Assembly (NCBI RefSeq): GCF_025628885.1
Contig: NZ_JAOTIF010000023.1
Coordinates: 1-64,000, forward strand
Direction of reading: 5' to 3'
DNA from: Paraflavisolibacter caeni
GTDB lineage: Bacteria > Bacteroidota > Bacteroidia > Chitinophagales > Chitinophagaceae
DNA: 64,000 nt
The position numbers and the translations under genes were made by a program. Under the pieces are notes generated by a model. It did not search any database and was not told the DNA's origin. It worked only from the letters and a program-made list of their open reading frames with translations. Shown here piece after piece: positions 8,068-16,749 of this stretch; position 1 is the first letter of the stretch; the number at the start of each line of letters is the position of its first letter.

Positions 8068-8862
8068 TGCATAGGTCTGTGTCCTTACTGCATTAGACAA
8101 ACTCGTGTGAAAAATCCGGGACAACGTATGCTCTCCATACGACCCCATCACCACTATTTTGCCTTCAGAATCCGGGTGTATATAATTGACGATTTGTTCC
8201 TCCGCATTTCCATGCAGGATTTCACTTTCCAGGTTACTAAAGTGATGGTTTATCCAGTTTTGAAAATGACCTTCATGAGGAAGTTGCTCGTCTTGCTTTG
8301 AAGTTACATATATAATCTTTGCTGGTAATCCCGTCCATTCAGGAAAGACGTAGCTGAATATTTTTATAGCATAGATGCTGGATAACTTTCCATCATAACA
8401 TAAAATGATCTTTTCAGGGGACTTCCATTCTCGTGAGACAAGAAGCACAGGCGCGTGTGCACCAATAAGGATGTCTTTAATAGAGTATTCATCTGAATCT
8501 GACCGTGCATCAGCCATAATGAGATCCGAAAAAGAACTGATGTGTAATAAATGACTTACTGAAGTTACCTCATCAATTTCAAAAGAGAAAGGAATCCCCT
8601 CGACATCACACCCATCTTTGAATACCTGGAGTTCGCTTTCTATTCTTTTCCTGTTTTCCAACTTGGCCTGTTCTGTTAATACATTCGTGCCGGCCAGTGC
8701 AAGGTCGTTAGGAAAAGGATAATCAAATTCCGGCGATGTTTTCAGATCGTTCAGGAAAACTGCATAGATAAAAGAAGAGGATTTCTTGGCAATATCAATT
8801 GCGCTTGAAATGACATGTTGCGGAAAATGCCCTGCGTTAAGGATAACCAGGATCTTTTTCAT
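8044..8862 (-). CDS. Universal stress protein (tandem UspA domains)
   Basis: A 272-residue cytoplasmic protein with two UspA-like halves (about 1-140 and 145-272). The first begins MKKILVILNAGHFP. The second contains KIILCYDGKLSS and a C-terminal GSYGEHTLSRIFHTSLSN, which approximates the G-x2-G-x9-G(S/T) nucleotide-binding loop but with His/Thr in place of one glycine. ATP binding is therefore uncertain. Family members act in stress resistance, often with roles that are not biochemically defined. The small hypothetical gene at 8881-9153 lies 18 bp upstream on the same strand and may be cotranscribed. Confidence 0.85.
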   Translation of the reverse strand: MKKILVILNAGHFPQHVISSAIDIAKKSSSFIYAVFLNDLKTSPEFDYPFPNDLALAGTNVLTEQAKLENRKRIESELQVFKDGCDVEGIPFSFEIDEVTSVSHLLHISSFSDLIMADARSDSDEYSIKDILIGAHAPVLLVSREWKSPEKIILCYDGKLSSIYAIKIFSYVFPEWTGLPAKIIYVTSKQDEQLPHEGHFQNWINHHFSNLESEILHGNAEEQIVNYIHPDSEGKIVVMGSYGEHTLSRIFHTSLSNAVRTQTYASLFITHE

Positions 8863-8880
8863 TTCAATTAGCTTTATATC

Positions 8881-9153
8881 CTAAAGATACACCAACTCCC
8901 TATTCCCCCATATCTTGCATCCCGGTTGTGATAATATCTCCCTGAGCGCTCCTGGTTCCACAATTTCAAAGGATTGAACAGGAAATTCATTGGTAAAGTA
9001 CTCAACCACGTCATCCGTCAGGAACATGCCGTATACGTGAGGGCCGCCAGTTACCAGGAAATAGAAGTACTCCGGAGGTGTTTTAGCTATAAAATCTAAA
9101 AGTGCTGGCCTGGCTATTTGAGTTTTGAATGTATAAGTTCTGATAAATGACAT
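8881..9153 (-). CDS. Hypothetical 90-residue protein upstream of Usp gene
   Basis: A small soluble alpha/beta protein (MSFIRTYTFKTQIARPALLD, FYFLVTGGPHVYGMFLTDD). No family is recognised. It ends 18 bp before the universal stress protein start and so probably shares its transcript. It lies 83 bp downstream of cobC with no obvious terminator between, so read-through from the cobalamin operon is possible. Function unknown. Confidence 0.5.
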   Translation of the reverse strand: MSFIRTYTFKTQIARPALLDFIAKTPPEYFYFLVTGGPHVYGMFLTDDVVEYFTNEFPVQSFEIVEPGALREILSQPGCKIWGNRELVYL

Positions 9154-9236
9154 ACTGCGCCCTTCTAACTGGATTGAAAAGCTAAAGTATTGAAACTGTT
9201 CAAATGGAAAGTGTTACGTCATTGCATTTTTAGAAT

Positions 9237-9818
9237 TTATCCTTCAACAGGCTGCCTGTTATAAAGTATGGTATGCGCATATTGCTGCGCTTTGACTTCT
9301 ACCTTGACCACGCATCCATAAAACAAGGAAAACATCTTAAAAGAATCTACCAACGCAACATTCTCTATAAAAGATAAAATGCTCCTGATGACACCACCAT
9401 GTGAAACAATAGCGATCCTTTTGAATTGAGGATGCAGGGATTGAAAAAACGCTTTAGCGCGCTCATAAAGGTGCGTGTAGCTTTCACCACCAGGTATCAC
9501 AACATTGGCAAAATCTTCCATCCACTGTTTCAATATGTCCTGATCAATATCGTTCCATAATTTCAGTTCCCACTCCCCGCAATTGATTTCCTTCAGCCGG
9601 TCATCAAAATGAATATGGTGTTCCGGAAATAAATGTTCAGCTAGTTGCCTGCACCTTTTCAAAGGACTGCTGTACACTTTTTCAATACATTCAGGCAGGT
9701 ACTCCCGGATGCATTTAGCTTCATCATGAAATGATTCCACTACGTCAAGATCTGCCTGCCCATAACAAGTATCTCTGGTAATATTGGGTTTTGTATGCCT
9801 GATCAGGTATATTTCCAT
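9237..9818 (-). CDS. cobC: Alpha-ribazole phosphatase, histidine phosphatase family
   Basis: A 193-residue cytoplasmic phosphatase with the phosphohistidine signature LIRHTKP (Arg7, His8) at its N-terminus, SSPLKRCRQLAEHL for the second arginine, and IVSHGGVIRS for the second histidine. In cobalamin synthesis CobC removes the phosphate from alpha-ribazole-5'-phosphate (or adenosylcobalamin phosphate). I chose the ATG at 9818 because the catalytic motif must lie at the extreme N-terminus. The frame is open a further 28 codons upstream, but that part is read in another frame by cobS. The start overlaps the cobS stop by 16 bp, which implies coupled translation. It is the last gene of the riboswitch-controlled operon. 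Confidence 0.88.
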   Translation of the reverse strand: MEIYLIRHTKPNITRDTCYGQADLDVVESFHDEAKCIREYLPECIEKVYSSPLKRCRQLAEHLFPEHHIHFDDRLKEINCGEWELKLWNDIDQDILKQWMEDFANVVIPGGESYTHLYERAKAFFQSLHPQFKRIAIVSHGGVIRSILSFIENVALVDSFKMFSLFYGCVVKVEVKAQQYAHTILYNRQPVEG

Positions 9819-10588
9819 AGTAAGATTATTGACAAATAACAAACCACTTCTGTTGCTTGTTGAATGGCGCCTAAACAATCTCCCGTATACCCCCCGATCC
9901 ATTTTTTAAAATAACGGATGAGTAAAAAGGTTGTAACCAGCATAGGGGCGATGACAAGCAGGTATTGGGAAGGTAAGACAATAAAAGGCAATAAGCTAAA
10001 TAAGCCCGCGCTCAATAGTTCAAAAGTCATCAATCTCCTCGAAGCCAGTGGCTTCGACTTACTTTTTTCCTGCGAAAAAACATAAACAGACGTTTGTATG
10101 GCTACAACTGCCATAAACCGGCTAAGCGCGTGTGCCATCAGGAAGATGCCCACTATGGTTAATGTCGAAGATGTAGAAACAAATAAGGCAGTTATTTCTC
10201 TAAGCAATAAATACTTCGTTGCCAGCATGCTTATTAAACCGATTACCCCAAAAGTGCCGAGCCGGCTATCTTTCATGATGTCCAATATCTTTTCTTTAGT
10301 CCAGCCGCCTCCAAAGGCATCACAGGCATCAGCAAAGCCGTCTTCATGAAAAGCGCCTGTTGTGATCACACCTGCAATTATAGAAGCCAAAACAGAAAGC
10401 TCAATAGATAAAAAGGAATAACAGAGGAAGAACATCAATACACTGATGCTGCCAACGATCCAACCGATCAGTGGAAAGTACTTGGCGGCTTTCTCTAAAT
10501 ATTCCGGCGAATGATCCGTCATTTGTGGTACAGGTAAGCGTGTCAGGAACATCAGGGCTGTAAAAAATATGCGTATTTCTTTTCTCAA
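9803..10588 (-). CDS. cobS: Adenosylcobinamide-GDP ribazoletransferase (cobalamin synthase)
   Basis: An integral inner-membrane protein of about 261 residues with some six to seven hydrophobic segments. The family hallmark is clear: GAFHEDGFADACDAFGGGW followed by DSRLGTFGV, which carries the acidic metal-binding residues. CobS joins adenosylcobinamide-GDP to alpha-ribazole (or its phosphate), completing the lower ligand. The frame extends to a TTG at 10624 inside cobT. I prefer the TTG at 10588, four bases after the cobT stop, because it gives the usual CobS N-terminus (RKEIRIFFTALMFLTRLP). No in-frame ATG is available, so translation probably depends on coupling to cobT. Confidence 0.9.
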   Translation of the reverse strand: MRKEIRIFFTALMFLTRLPVPQMTDHSPEYLEKAAKYFPLIGWIVGSISVLMFFLCYSFLSIELSVLASIIAGVITTGAFHEDGFADACDAFGGGWTKEKILDIMKDSRLGTFGVIGLISMLATKYLLLREITALFVSTSSTLTIVGIFLMAHALSRFMAVVAIQTSVYVFSQEKSKSKPLASRRLMTFELLSAGLFSLLPFIVLPSQYLLVIAPMLVTTFLLIRYFKKWIGGYTGDCLGAIQQATEVVCYLSIILLWKYT

Positions 10589-10592
10589 TGCT

Positions 10593-11651
10593 TTACATTT
10601 TAGTGCTGACGCCAGCCGATTCAAAAGAAGCCATCTGGTTTAAAAAAGCAACGGCGGATTGTATGAGTGGTATTGCCAATGCCGCACCGGTGCCTTCGCC
10701 TAGTCGCAAGCCTAAGGTTAATAAAGGTTTTGCCTGTAAATAGTGCAACATCTTCTGGTGTCCCTGCTCTTCTGAAGCATGCGCAAATATGCAGAACTGT
10801 AATACGTTTTTATTGATCTGATGGGCCACCAGTAAAGCTGCTGTTGCAATAAAACCATCGACAACAATAACCATTTTGTTTTCTGCAGCCTGCAGATAAG
10901 CACCCACCATCATGGCGATTTCAAACCCTCCAATTATTGATAATAGTTTTATGGGCTGGTCGATGAAGTTGTTCAATTCATGTTTATCAATTACTTTCTG
11001 TAATACATACTTCTTGATTTCCAACTGGCTGTCTGAAGCGCCTGTTCCTCTGCCTGTACATTCTTTTATGGGCAACTGAAGCAGGATACTCATGATCAAA
11101 GAGGCTGAAGAGGTATTACTAATCCCCATCTCTCCAAATCCTATGGTGTTGCAACCTTGCAAGCCCACTTGTTTTACGATCTTTTTACCCTCCTCAATAG
11201 CCTTTTTTGCCTCGGCTTCCGACATGGCCGGGTGATCAATGTAATTACTGGTACCATAGGCAATTTTTGCCTGGATAAAATCCTCATGCTGTATCGCTTC
11301 GCTCCATTGTTGGTTGACGCCTGCATCTACTATCTTTAATGCAATTTGATGCTGGCGGCAAAACACGTTGATGGCAGCTCCTCCCTCTAAAAAGTTGAGC
11401 ACCATTTGAGCTGTAACCGCCTGCGGATATGGATTCACCAATTCAGTTTGTGCCACACCATGGTCTCCTGCAAAAACAATGACATGGGGATTTGTAATAA
11501 CAGGCGATAAAGTTTGTTGTATGCATCCAACCTGCAAGGCAATATTTTCCAAATAGCCCAACGCTCCTATTGGCTTTGTCTTGCTGTTGATCTTTTGCCT
11601 GAGTTGTTGTTCCAAATATTCTTCTTTCATATTATTAAATTCCTGGTTCAT
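10593..11651 (-). CDS. cobT: Nicotinate-nucleotide--dimethylbenzimidazole phosphoribosyltransferase
   Basis: A cytoplasmic enzyme of about 352 residues. Visible family motifs are KTKPIGALGYLE near the N-terminus, VFAGDHGVA, GGAAINVF, GFGEMGISNTSSAS, and the catalytic Glu loop GLRLGEGTGAALA near the C-terminus. It transfers phosphoribosyl from nicotinate mononucleotide to a benzimidazole to make alpha-ribazole phosphate. The ATG at 11651 overlaps the upstream stop as ATGA. A second ATG at 11630, preceded by AGGA, would give 345 residues and is also possible. The gene is flanked by the Dph6-like ATP pyrophosphatase and cobS in a continuous operon. Confidence 0.92.
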   Translation of the reverse strand: MNQEFNNMKEEYLEQQLRQKINSKTKPIGALGYLENIALQVGCIQQTLSPVITNPHVIVFAGDHGVAQTELVNPYPQAVTAQMVLNFLEGGAAINVFCRQHQIALKIVDAGVNQQWSEAIQHEDFIQAKIAYGTSNYIDHPAMSEAEAKKAIEEGKKIVKQVGLQGCNTIGFGEMGISNTSSASLIMSILLQLPIKECTGRGTGASDSQLEIKKYVLQKVIDKHELNNFIDQPIKLLSIIGGFEIAMMVGAYLQAAENKMVIVVDGFIATAALLVAHQINKNVLQFCIFAHASEEQGHQKMLHYLQAKPLLTLGLRLGEGTGAALAIPLIQSAVAFLNQMASFESAGVSTKM

Positions 11652-12400
11652 GAAATGAATTCTTTTTGTGTAACGGGTAAAAGATCGCAAAACCAAAAGC
11701 CCATACTCGCCGGACGGGGCGGTTGCCCCGAAAAACAATTGTCACTGTCTTCCTTGGGTGCTTTGTATTCTCGGAAAACAACTTCACCTTTTTCAAAGAG
11801 AACTGGTTTTTGGAAGATGGGCCCGTCAAAAACAAAAGTGTGAAACTCGCCGTTTTCTCCACATGGATCAACTCCTTTGGGCAGGTCCTTGATAAAGTCC
11901 CGATCTATAATACGGCCCGCAAAGCTCTGATCCAGTAATTCTGCTTTGATGCAAACCAATATCGTTTTAAAACCCAGGTCTATAAATTCATGAAGCAACT
12001 CTGTCGTGTCTCTCTTCCATAATGGGAAAACGGCATTGACACCAATCCTGGCCAATTGCGTTTCCCTGTACACCTTTAAGTCTTCCAGAAAGATATCACC
12101 AAAGAAAGCATGGGTAAACTGCTCCTCCTTTAATCCTTGTAGTGTCTGCATCATATACGCTTCATATTCACTCATCGATGGTTGATCGGGCAATACCAGT
12201 TTTTGCAGTGGCAAGCCAATAGCTTCTGCCTGCTGTTCCATCAAAGCTTCCTGTACGCCATGCATGGATACACGTCCGTATTGATTGTTGATATTGGTGA
12301 GCAGGCGTTCTATGCTATAGTTGTTATCTTTCAATGCATGGTACAAAGCCAGCGAGCTATCCTTGCCGCCACTCCAGTTGAAGTATGATTTATGAGCCAT
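11648..12400 (-). CDS. Dph6-like ATP pyrophosphatase in cobalamin operon
   Basis: A 250-residue cytoplasmic protein with an N-terminal PP-loop FNWSGGKDSSLALYHAL (SGGKDS near residues 10-15), which activates a carboxylate or similar group with ATP. The body (VSMHGVQEAL, HAFFGDIFLEDL, CGENGEFHTFVFDGPIF) matches the diphthine-ammonia ligase/Dph6 family. Bacteria have no diphthamide, so the archaeal/eukaryotic role cannot apply. Its position between cobU and cobT, with an 11-bp overlap with cobU and an ATGA overlap with cobT, suggests amidation or ligation in cobinamide or nucleotide-loop metabolism. The exact substrate is unknown; see findings. Confidence 0.85.
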   Translation of the reverse strand: MAHKSYFNWSGGKDSSLALYHALKDNNYSIERLLTNINNQYGRVSMHGVQEALMEQQAEAIGLPLQKLVLPDQPSMSEYEAYMMQTLQGLKEEQFTHAFFGDIFLEDLKVYRETQLARIGVNAVFPLWKRDTTELLHEFIDLGFKTILVCIKAELLDQSFAGRIIDRDFIKDLPKGVDPCGENGEFHTFVFDGPIFQKPVLFEKGEVVFREYKAPKEDSDNCFSGQPPRPASMGFWFCDLLPVTQKEFIS

Positions 12401-12917
12401 GTTGATTGGGTTTAATCGTGACGGGTAAACCTGCTACCATGAAGATGACTTCATCTGCCATTTGTGCAATGTATTGATTGGCCCATCCCTGGAGGTCTGT
12501 AAACTTACGTCCGGCTTCTGTTGAGGCATGCAAACCCATTCCTAATTCATTGCTCACAATGAAAATCGACGCATCCAACGTGGACAGGTGATCAATCTCT
12601 TTTTGTATCGCTTCCAGGCAGAGATCAACGTCGCTGTCATAAAATGTAAAAAAGTTGGTGAGCCATAGGGTCACACAATCGATTACAACAGTCTGCTTTG
12701 ATAATGGCAATTTTGCAAGGTGCATAGGCTCTTCATAGGTGGTCCAGCGTTGATCCCTTTCCTTTTGGTGCCGTCCTACTCTTGCTGCAAATTCTTCATC
12801 TTCTTCTGCAACCTGGGAGGTGGCTACATATACAGGTGTATTGGACAGTGCCAGTGCAGCCTTCTGAGCATAGGTGCTTTTGCCGCTACGGGCACCGCCT
12901 GTAATTAAACTGATCAT
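12390..12917 (-). CDS. cobU: Adenosylcobinamide kinase / adenosylcobinamide-phosphate guanylyltransferase
   Basis: A 175-residue cytoplasmic enzyme. The P-loop GGARSGKS lies at residues 7-14. The guanylate-accepting region RVGRHQKERDQRWTTYEEP carries the His that becomes guanylylated in this family, and VVIDCVTLWLTN is the following Walker-B-like strand. CobU phosphorylates adenosylcobinamide and then attaches GMP, giving the substrate of CobS. Length is normal. The start overlaps the CWC gene stop as ATGA and the end overlaps the Dph6-like gene by 11 bp. Its presence without corrin-ring genes points to cobinamide salvage. Confidence 0.93.
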   Translation of the reverse strand: MISLITGGARSGKSTYAQKAALALSNTPVYVATSQVAEEDEEFAARVGRHQKERDQRWTTYEEPMHLAKLPLSKQTVVIDCVTLWLTNFFTFYDSDVDLCLEAIQKEIDHLSTLDASIFIVSNELGMGLHASTEAGRKFTDLQGWANQYIAQMADEVIFMVAGLPVTIKPNQHGS

Positions 12918-13132
12918 CCGAAATATTTTTCTTTAAAAAAGACGTATTTGTTTTTCAGGTCTTTCAAACAGTTGAGACAAAGACAATCTTTGTACTTGTC
13001 TTCTATAAATGCTCTTTCTTCCAGGCTTAAAACAATTTTACTGCAATCGCATTGGGCGATGCTTCCTGCCTTACACTCAAAAACGTTGCTGCACCTGGGG
13101 CATCTTTTATCTTCATGTATGGGCATATGCAT
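12914..13132 (-). CDS. Cysteine-rich CWC family small protein
   Basis: A 72-residue protein (or 70 from the second ATG at 13126). It has nine cysteines arranged as CPRC, FEC, CDC and CLCLNC, the pattern of the CWC (cysteine-rich) family and presumably zinc-binding. No signal peptide. Family function is unknown, but members often sit in cobalamin loci of Bacteroidota. Here it overlaps the BtuF-like gene upstream and cobU downstream (ATGA), so its dose is tied to the B12 operon. A role as a small metal-binding helper is only inference. Confidence 0.75.
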   Translation of the reverse strand: MHMPIHEDKRCPRCSNVFECKAGSIAQCDCSKIVLSLEERAFIEDKYKDCLCLNCLKDLKNKYVFFKEKYFG

Positions 13133-14054
13133 TGGATTGATAAAGGTTCACTGCTTTATGTTGCAAATGCTCAGGAACATGAAAAAGTTCCGGATGAAAT
13201 AATGCAGACAACAACTCAATGCCGTCTACAAGGGTGCCGGCACTGGGTTGTGTAAACAAGTCAAAGTCTGCCATATAAACCTGCTGTTCCTGAACTGCTT
13301 TCAACTGCTTCCATTCTTTCCTTTCTGTCAGCAGGTGTATTTCTTCTGCTGTGCGGTCAATATGAAAGCCACAGGGCGCCACCACCAATACTTCTGGATC
13401 ATACTTCACTAACTTATCCCAGGATGTTACAATAGAATCACCTGCAGGATTGCTGAGCATGTCCACACCACCTGCTTGTGCAACCTGGAAGGGGATCCAA
13501 TGCCCGCAATTATAGATGGGATCCATCCACTCCATTACCATTACTCTCTTCAATGGCATGCGGTGTAAACGCAATACATCCAGTATCCTGTCTGTTCTTT
13601 TTTGCAAAGAAGCAAGATAATTGTATGCAGCTTCTTCCTTTCCCAAGGCTTTAGCAATGATAATAGTAGACTGATAAACATCTTCCAGGCTTTGTGGCGT
13701 TAAGGAAATAACCCCAGGCTGCTTTTTTAGTTTGGCTACAGCAGCACTAGTGCAAACCGTATCGATCTGGCACACTTCGCATACATCCTGTGTAAAGATG
13801 ATGTCTGGCTCTATGGACTGCAGCAGTTCTTCGTCTACATAATACAAGCTCTTTCCCTGTGCTTTGGAGGCAGAAAAGATCTTGTCAATCTCAGCACTGG
13901 AATATTGCTTGCCTTCCAGTACACAACGTACTACTTTGGGTTTATCATGGAGTGCAATGGAGGGACATTCAAATGTCACTCCATACAACTCTTGTTCTAA
14001 TCCCATGTCATAGATCATTTGTGTGGCTGCAGGTAAAAAAGAACAAGCTTTCAT
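13113..14054 (-). CDS. BtuF-like cobalamin-binding protein without signal peptide
   Basis: About 313 residues with the two-lobed fold of helical-backbone ABC binding proteins (BtuF/FecB type). It begins MKACSFLPAATQMIYDMGLE and contains IEPDIIFTQDVCEVC, PGVISLTPQSLEDV, VMVMEWMDPIYNCGHWIPF and YDPEVLVVAPCGF. I chose the ATG at 14054 because the core motif SFLPAATQ lies at the very N-terminus of the family. Neither this start nor the longer frame gives a signal peptide, so the protein should be cytoplasmic, unlike periplasmic BtuF. No BtuC or BtuD gene adjoins it. It lies 5 bp after the DUF6580-type membrane gene, suggesting they work together in corrinoid handling. Confidence 0.8.
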   Translation of the reverse strand: MKACSFLPAATQMIYDMGLEQELYGVTFECPSIALHDKPKVVRCVLEGKQYSSAEIDKIFSASKAQGKSLYYVDEELLQSIEPDIIFTQDVCEVCQIDTVCTSAAVAKLKKQPGVISLTPQSLEDVYQSTIIIAKALGKEEAAYNYLASLQKRTDRILDVLRLHRMPLKRVMVMEWMDPIYNCGHWIPFQVAQAGGVDMLSNPAGDSIVTSWDKLVKYDPEVLVVAPCGFHIDRTAEEIHLLTERKEWKQLKAVQEQQVYMADFDLFTQPSAGTLVDGIELLSALFHPELFHVPEHLQHKAVNLYQSNAYAHT

Positions 14055-14059
14055 TGATC

Positions 14060-14656
14060 TTAGTTGATGGTTAATTGTAAAGAAGTGTTTCTTTGCTTCA
14101 TCCATTCAAATGAACCAAACAAAATACTGCTATAAATGATCGTGCCTGCTAAAAAATTCTTCATATAAGGTAACCCCTGCATATAGCATTGAAGTAAACC
14201 TTCCCAATTGCGGCTCAATGGTTGCATGGTCCTCAGGTCTAATCCTCCGCCTGCCCATACTCCAAAATCAGCGATCAGCCAATGACTAAGCGAAGCTACA
14301 ATAGCTGCCGCTAATACATTTTTCACATTGACTGTAGTAATCAGCCAATTACCGATAAAGCAAATCAACACAAATATCCCATAGATCACATACCATCCGT
14401 TATACATAATGCCAAATTTGCCTTCATGTATGAAGATGTTGATGATCAGGTCGCTGACAAATAAAGTGAGCATTGAAAACAGTACAGCTTTCCACTTCTT
14501 GGTAAAATAGGCGCCACTAAACAAACCCATTGCACCGATTGGCGTAAAGTTTGACCAGGGCGTTACGCATGCAGCATCTGGAATACGCATAGCTGCTGCT
14601 GCAATCATAAGGAGGATTAAAACTGTAAACCGGGGATCGATTTTTTGAATGGACAT
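14060..14656 (-). CDS. DUF6580-type membrane protein, putative corrinoid transporter component
   Basis: A 198-residue integral membrane protein with about five hydrophobic segments, beginning MSIQKIDPRFTVLILLMIAAAAMR. It contains TPWSNFTPIGAMGLFSGAYF and SHWLIADFGVWAGG, which resemble the DUF6580 family and the general look of ECF-type S components. It lies between btuB and the BtuF-like gene, where an inner-membrane cobalamin transporter would be expected. No ATPase is encoded nearby. Inner-membrane corrinoid import is therefore an inference from position; the family has no proven biochemical activity that I can cite. Confidence 0.7.
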   Translation of the reverse strand: MSIQKIDPRFTVLILLMIAAAAMRIPDAACVTPWSNFTPIGAMGLFSGAYFTKKWKAVLFSMLTLFVSDLIINIFIHEGKFGIMYNGWYVIYGIFVLICFIGNWLITTVNVKNVLAAAIVASLSHWLIADFGVWAGGGLDLRTMQPLSRNWEGLLQCYMQGLPYMKNFLAGTIIYSSILFGSFEWMKQRNTSLQLTIN

Positions 14657-14686
14657 AAATGTTTGTTTATGATGATGAATAATTGT

Positions 14687-16624
14687 TTACAATGAAAATG
14701 TGAAACCGCCACTCACGAGCAATGGAATAGAATTATAACCCCAAACGTCAAAGAACTTCCTGTTGGTAACATTTTGGGCATCCACAAACAATTGCACAAA
14801 TTTTTTGAACTTGTATGCTGCATGCGCATTTACAACAAGGTAATCATCCAATGCCACGTCTTCTTTTTGATAGCCGCCTACATCATATCGCTTGCTGGCA
14901 TATTTCGCACTCACGCTGGCAAATAATGCATCAGTGAATTGATAACCCACATTGATATTCACCTGGTGCTGTGGCCTTCTCAGCATGTACTTGTATACAG
15001 TATCCTGGTAAGTGGTCCTGCTTTGTGAATGCTCCTTTGGTTGTAAATAGGTGTAATTGATTCCAATGGTCAGATTCCTGACTGCCTGGATGGTGTTTTC
15101 CCACTCTATACCTTTTACTGTTTGTTGATTGATATTATAGTATTTGTAAGAGAGATAATTAAAGTCTAATCCATTGGTGATTTTTCGTTGGAAGAATACA
15201 ACCCGGTTGCTGAAATGCAGATGCTGTTGCTGCGCTCCCAGTTCATAAGTACGGGCTTGCTCAGGTTTCAGTTCCTGGTTGCCATAAGCTGAATACAATT
15301 GATATAAGGTAGGTGCTTTAAATGCGGTTGCATAGCTACCAAATACCCTATAATGTTGCGTGATCGCAAATGATGGATTGAATGAGAAAGTGCTATTGCT
15401 TCCATATCGTGAATGCACATTAATTCTCCCTCCCAGGTCTGCATGCAATCTTTCCTTCAATCCACTGTAAAACAGGGAGCCATATACAGACGCCTGGCTG
15501 TGAGAGGTGTCCTTGAATGCAGATTGGTAAGGTCCATATGAACTTAAAGAATAATACTGGCTGTTCATGCTGCTGAAGCGGTAATCAGCACCTTGCAGGA
15601 AACTAAAGCCGCCTCCAAGGTCTATGTTGGAAAACGCTTCAACAAACTGTGTTTTGCCATAGTAGTGATCCGTTGAATATTTGGCAAAGCCTTCAGCATG
15701 CAGGCTGTCGTTTAGATAGTCACGCCTGTTGTCTCCATACTGGTAATTGAGTGCTAGGCTTACCTTGTTTTTTTGGTAAGCAACACCACTTCCTGCCAGC
15801 ACTGCTTTATTGGTAAAAGAGTAGTCTCTTTCATCGGTGAAAGCACCTGCATCCAACTCCGTTTTGTTACGGCTGTATTGCGCAAAGGTCCTGATCGATA
15901 AAGCCGGATTTACCTGGTATTTAAGCGAGGTGTTCACAACATCTCCATGATAGCCATCCTTGTCAAAATCCTGTTTGCCCGAACTATCAAAAGCTGATGA
16001 AAATCCATCTGTCCTGATCTTTGAGTACTTGGCTGCATACGATAACTTTCCTTCCTGCCCGCTGACCTGGAGATTACCTTTGAAGGTATTGTAGTTGCCT
16101 CCGCTGAAACCTGCATTCAAATGAAAAGGCTTCGATGTTTTTTGTTTGGCAGTAATGATGTTGATAACGCCGGCTACAGCGTCAGAACCGTACAATGTTG
16201 ATTGTGCACCCCTACATATTTCAATACATTCTACCTGGTTCAGCGCAATCAGGTTCAAATCAAATTCATTGTTAATAAGGGTTGGATCATATACTGGTAC
16301 ACCATCAACCAATAGGAGCGTTCTTCCTGATGCCGCACCGCGCATAAATAGCGACTGGCTCATTCCTAAATTGTTCAATGCTCCATTGATGGTGATACCA
16401 GCCTGCTCATTCAAAAGCTGGCCAAGTGTCTTCCCGCTATTCCTTGCAATTTGCTCTTTTGTGATCACAGAAATCACCTTTCCAGTCGTGTTTTGTTTTT
16501 GCGGGAATTTGTTGGCGGTTACAATCACTTCCTGTAAGTCCCTGGAAGAAATACTGTCTTTTTGTGCCATCGCACAGATGCCTGCTAAAAGGCTGGAGGT
16601 AATGAGTCCTAATTTTTTGCTCAT
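14687..16624 (-). CDS. btuB: TonB-dependent outer-membrane cobalamin receptor
   Basis: A 645-residue outer-membrane receptor. Residues 1-20 are a signal peptide ending AMA. A TonB-box-like LQEVIVTANKFPQ is followed by a plug domain (about 45-160) containing SLFMRGAASGRTLLLVDGVPVYD and GAQSTLYGSDAVAGVINIIT, then a 22-strand-type barrel ending in a terminal Phe-Ser-Leu (GGFTFSL). It lacks the SusC-specific N-terminal extension and is the size of BtuB. Substrate assignment rests on the cobalamin riboswitch immediately upstream and on the cob genes downstream. It is the first gene of the nine-gene operon. Confidence 0.92.
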   Translation of the reverse strand: MSKKLGLITSSLLAGICAMAQKDSISSRDLQEVIVTANKFPQKQNTTGKVISVITKEQIARNSGKTLGQLLNEQAGITINGALNNLGMSQSLFMRGAASGRTLLLVDGVPVYDPTLINNEFDLNLIALNQVECIEICRGAQSTLYGSDAVAGVINIITAKQKTSKPFHLNAGFSGGNYNTFKGNLQVSGQEGKLSYAAKYSKIRTDGFSSAFDSSGKQDFDKDGYHGDVVNTSLKYQVNPALSIRTFAQYSRNKTELDAGAFTDERDYSFTNKAVLAGSGVAYQKNKVSLALNYQYGDNRRDYLNDSLHAEGFAKYSTDHYYGKTQFVEAFSNIDLGGGFSFLQGADYRFSSMNSQYYSLSSYGPYQSAFKDTSHSQASVYGSLFYSGLKERLHADLGGRINVHSRYGSNSTFSFNPSFAITQHYRVFGSYATAFKAPTLYQLYSAYGNQELKPEQARTYELGAQQQHLHFSNRVVFFQRKITNGLDFNYLSYKYYNINQQTVKGIEWENTIQAVRNLTIGINYTYLQPKEHSQSRTTYQDTVYKYMLRRPQHQVNINVGYQFTDALFASVSAKYASKRYDVGGYQKEDVALDDYLVVNAHAAYKFKKFVQLFVDAQNVTNRKFFDVWGYNSIPLLVSGGFTFSL

Positions 16625-16749
16625 TGTTGATAATTAATTAGTGAACAATGAGCTTCCGAGAAAAGAAAAAACCGATGAAATATAAATGGCCTGCCAGTAG
16701 GAGGTTATTTACTTTCCATGCTTTTCACCCGAAAGCCGTGAATTATAAA

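Noticed and set aside
9819-9902. N-terminal extension of cobC
   Set aside because: The phosphatase motif LIRHTKP must be near the N-terminus; the extension lies in DNA coding for the C-terminus of CobS.
10589-10624. Longer CobS start at TTG 10624
   Set aside because: It extends into cobT and adds residues not typical of the family; the TTG four bases after the cobT stop gives a standard N-terminus.
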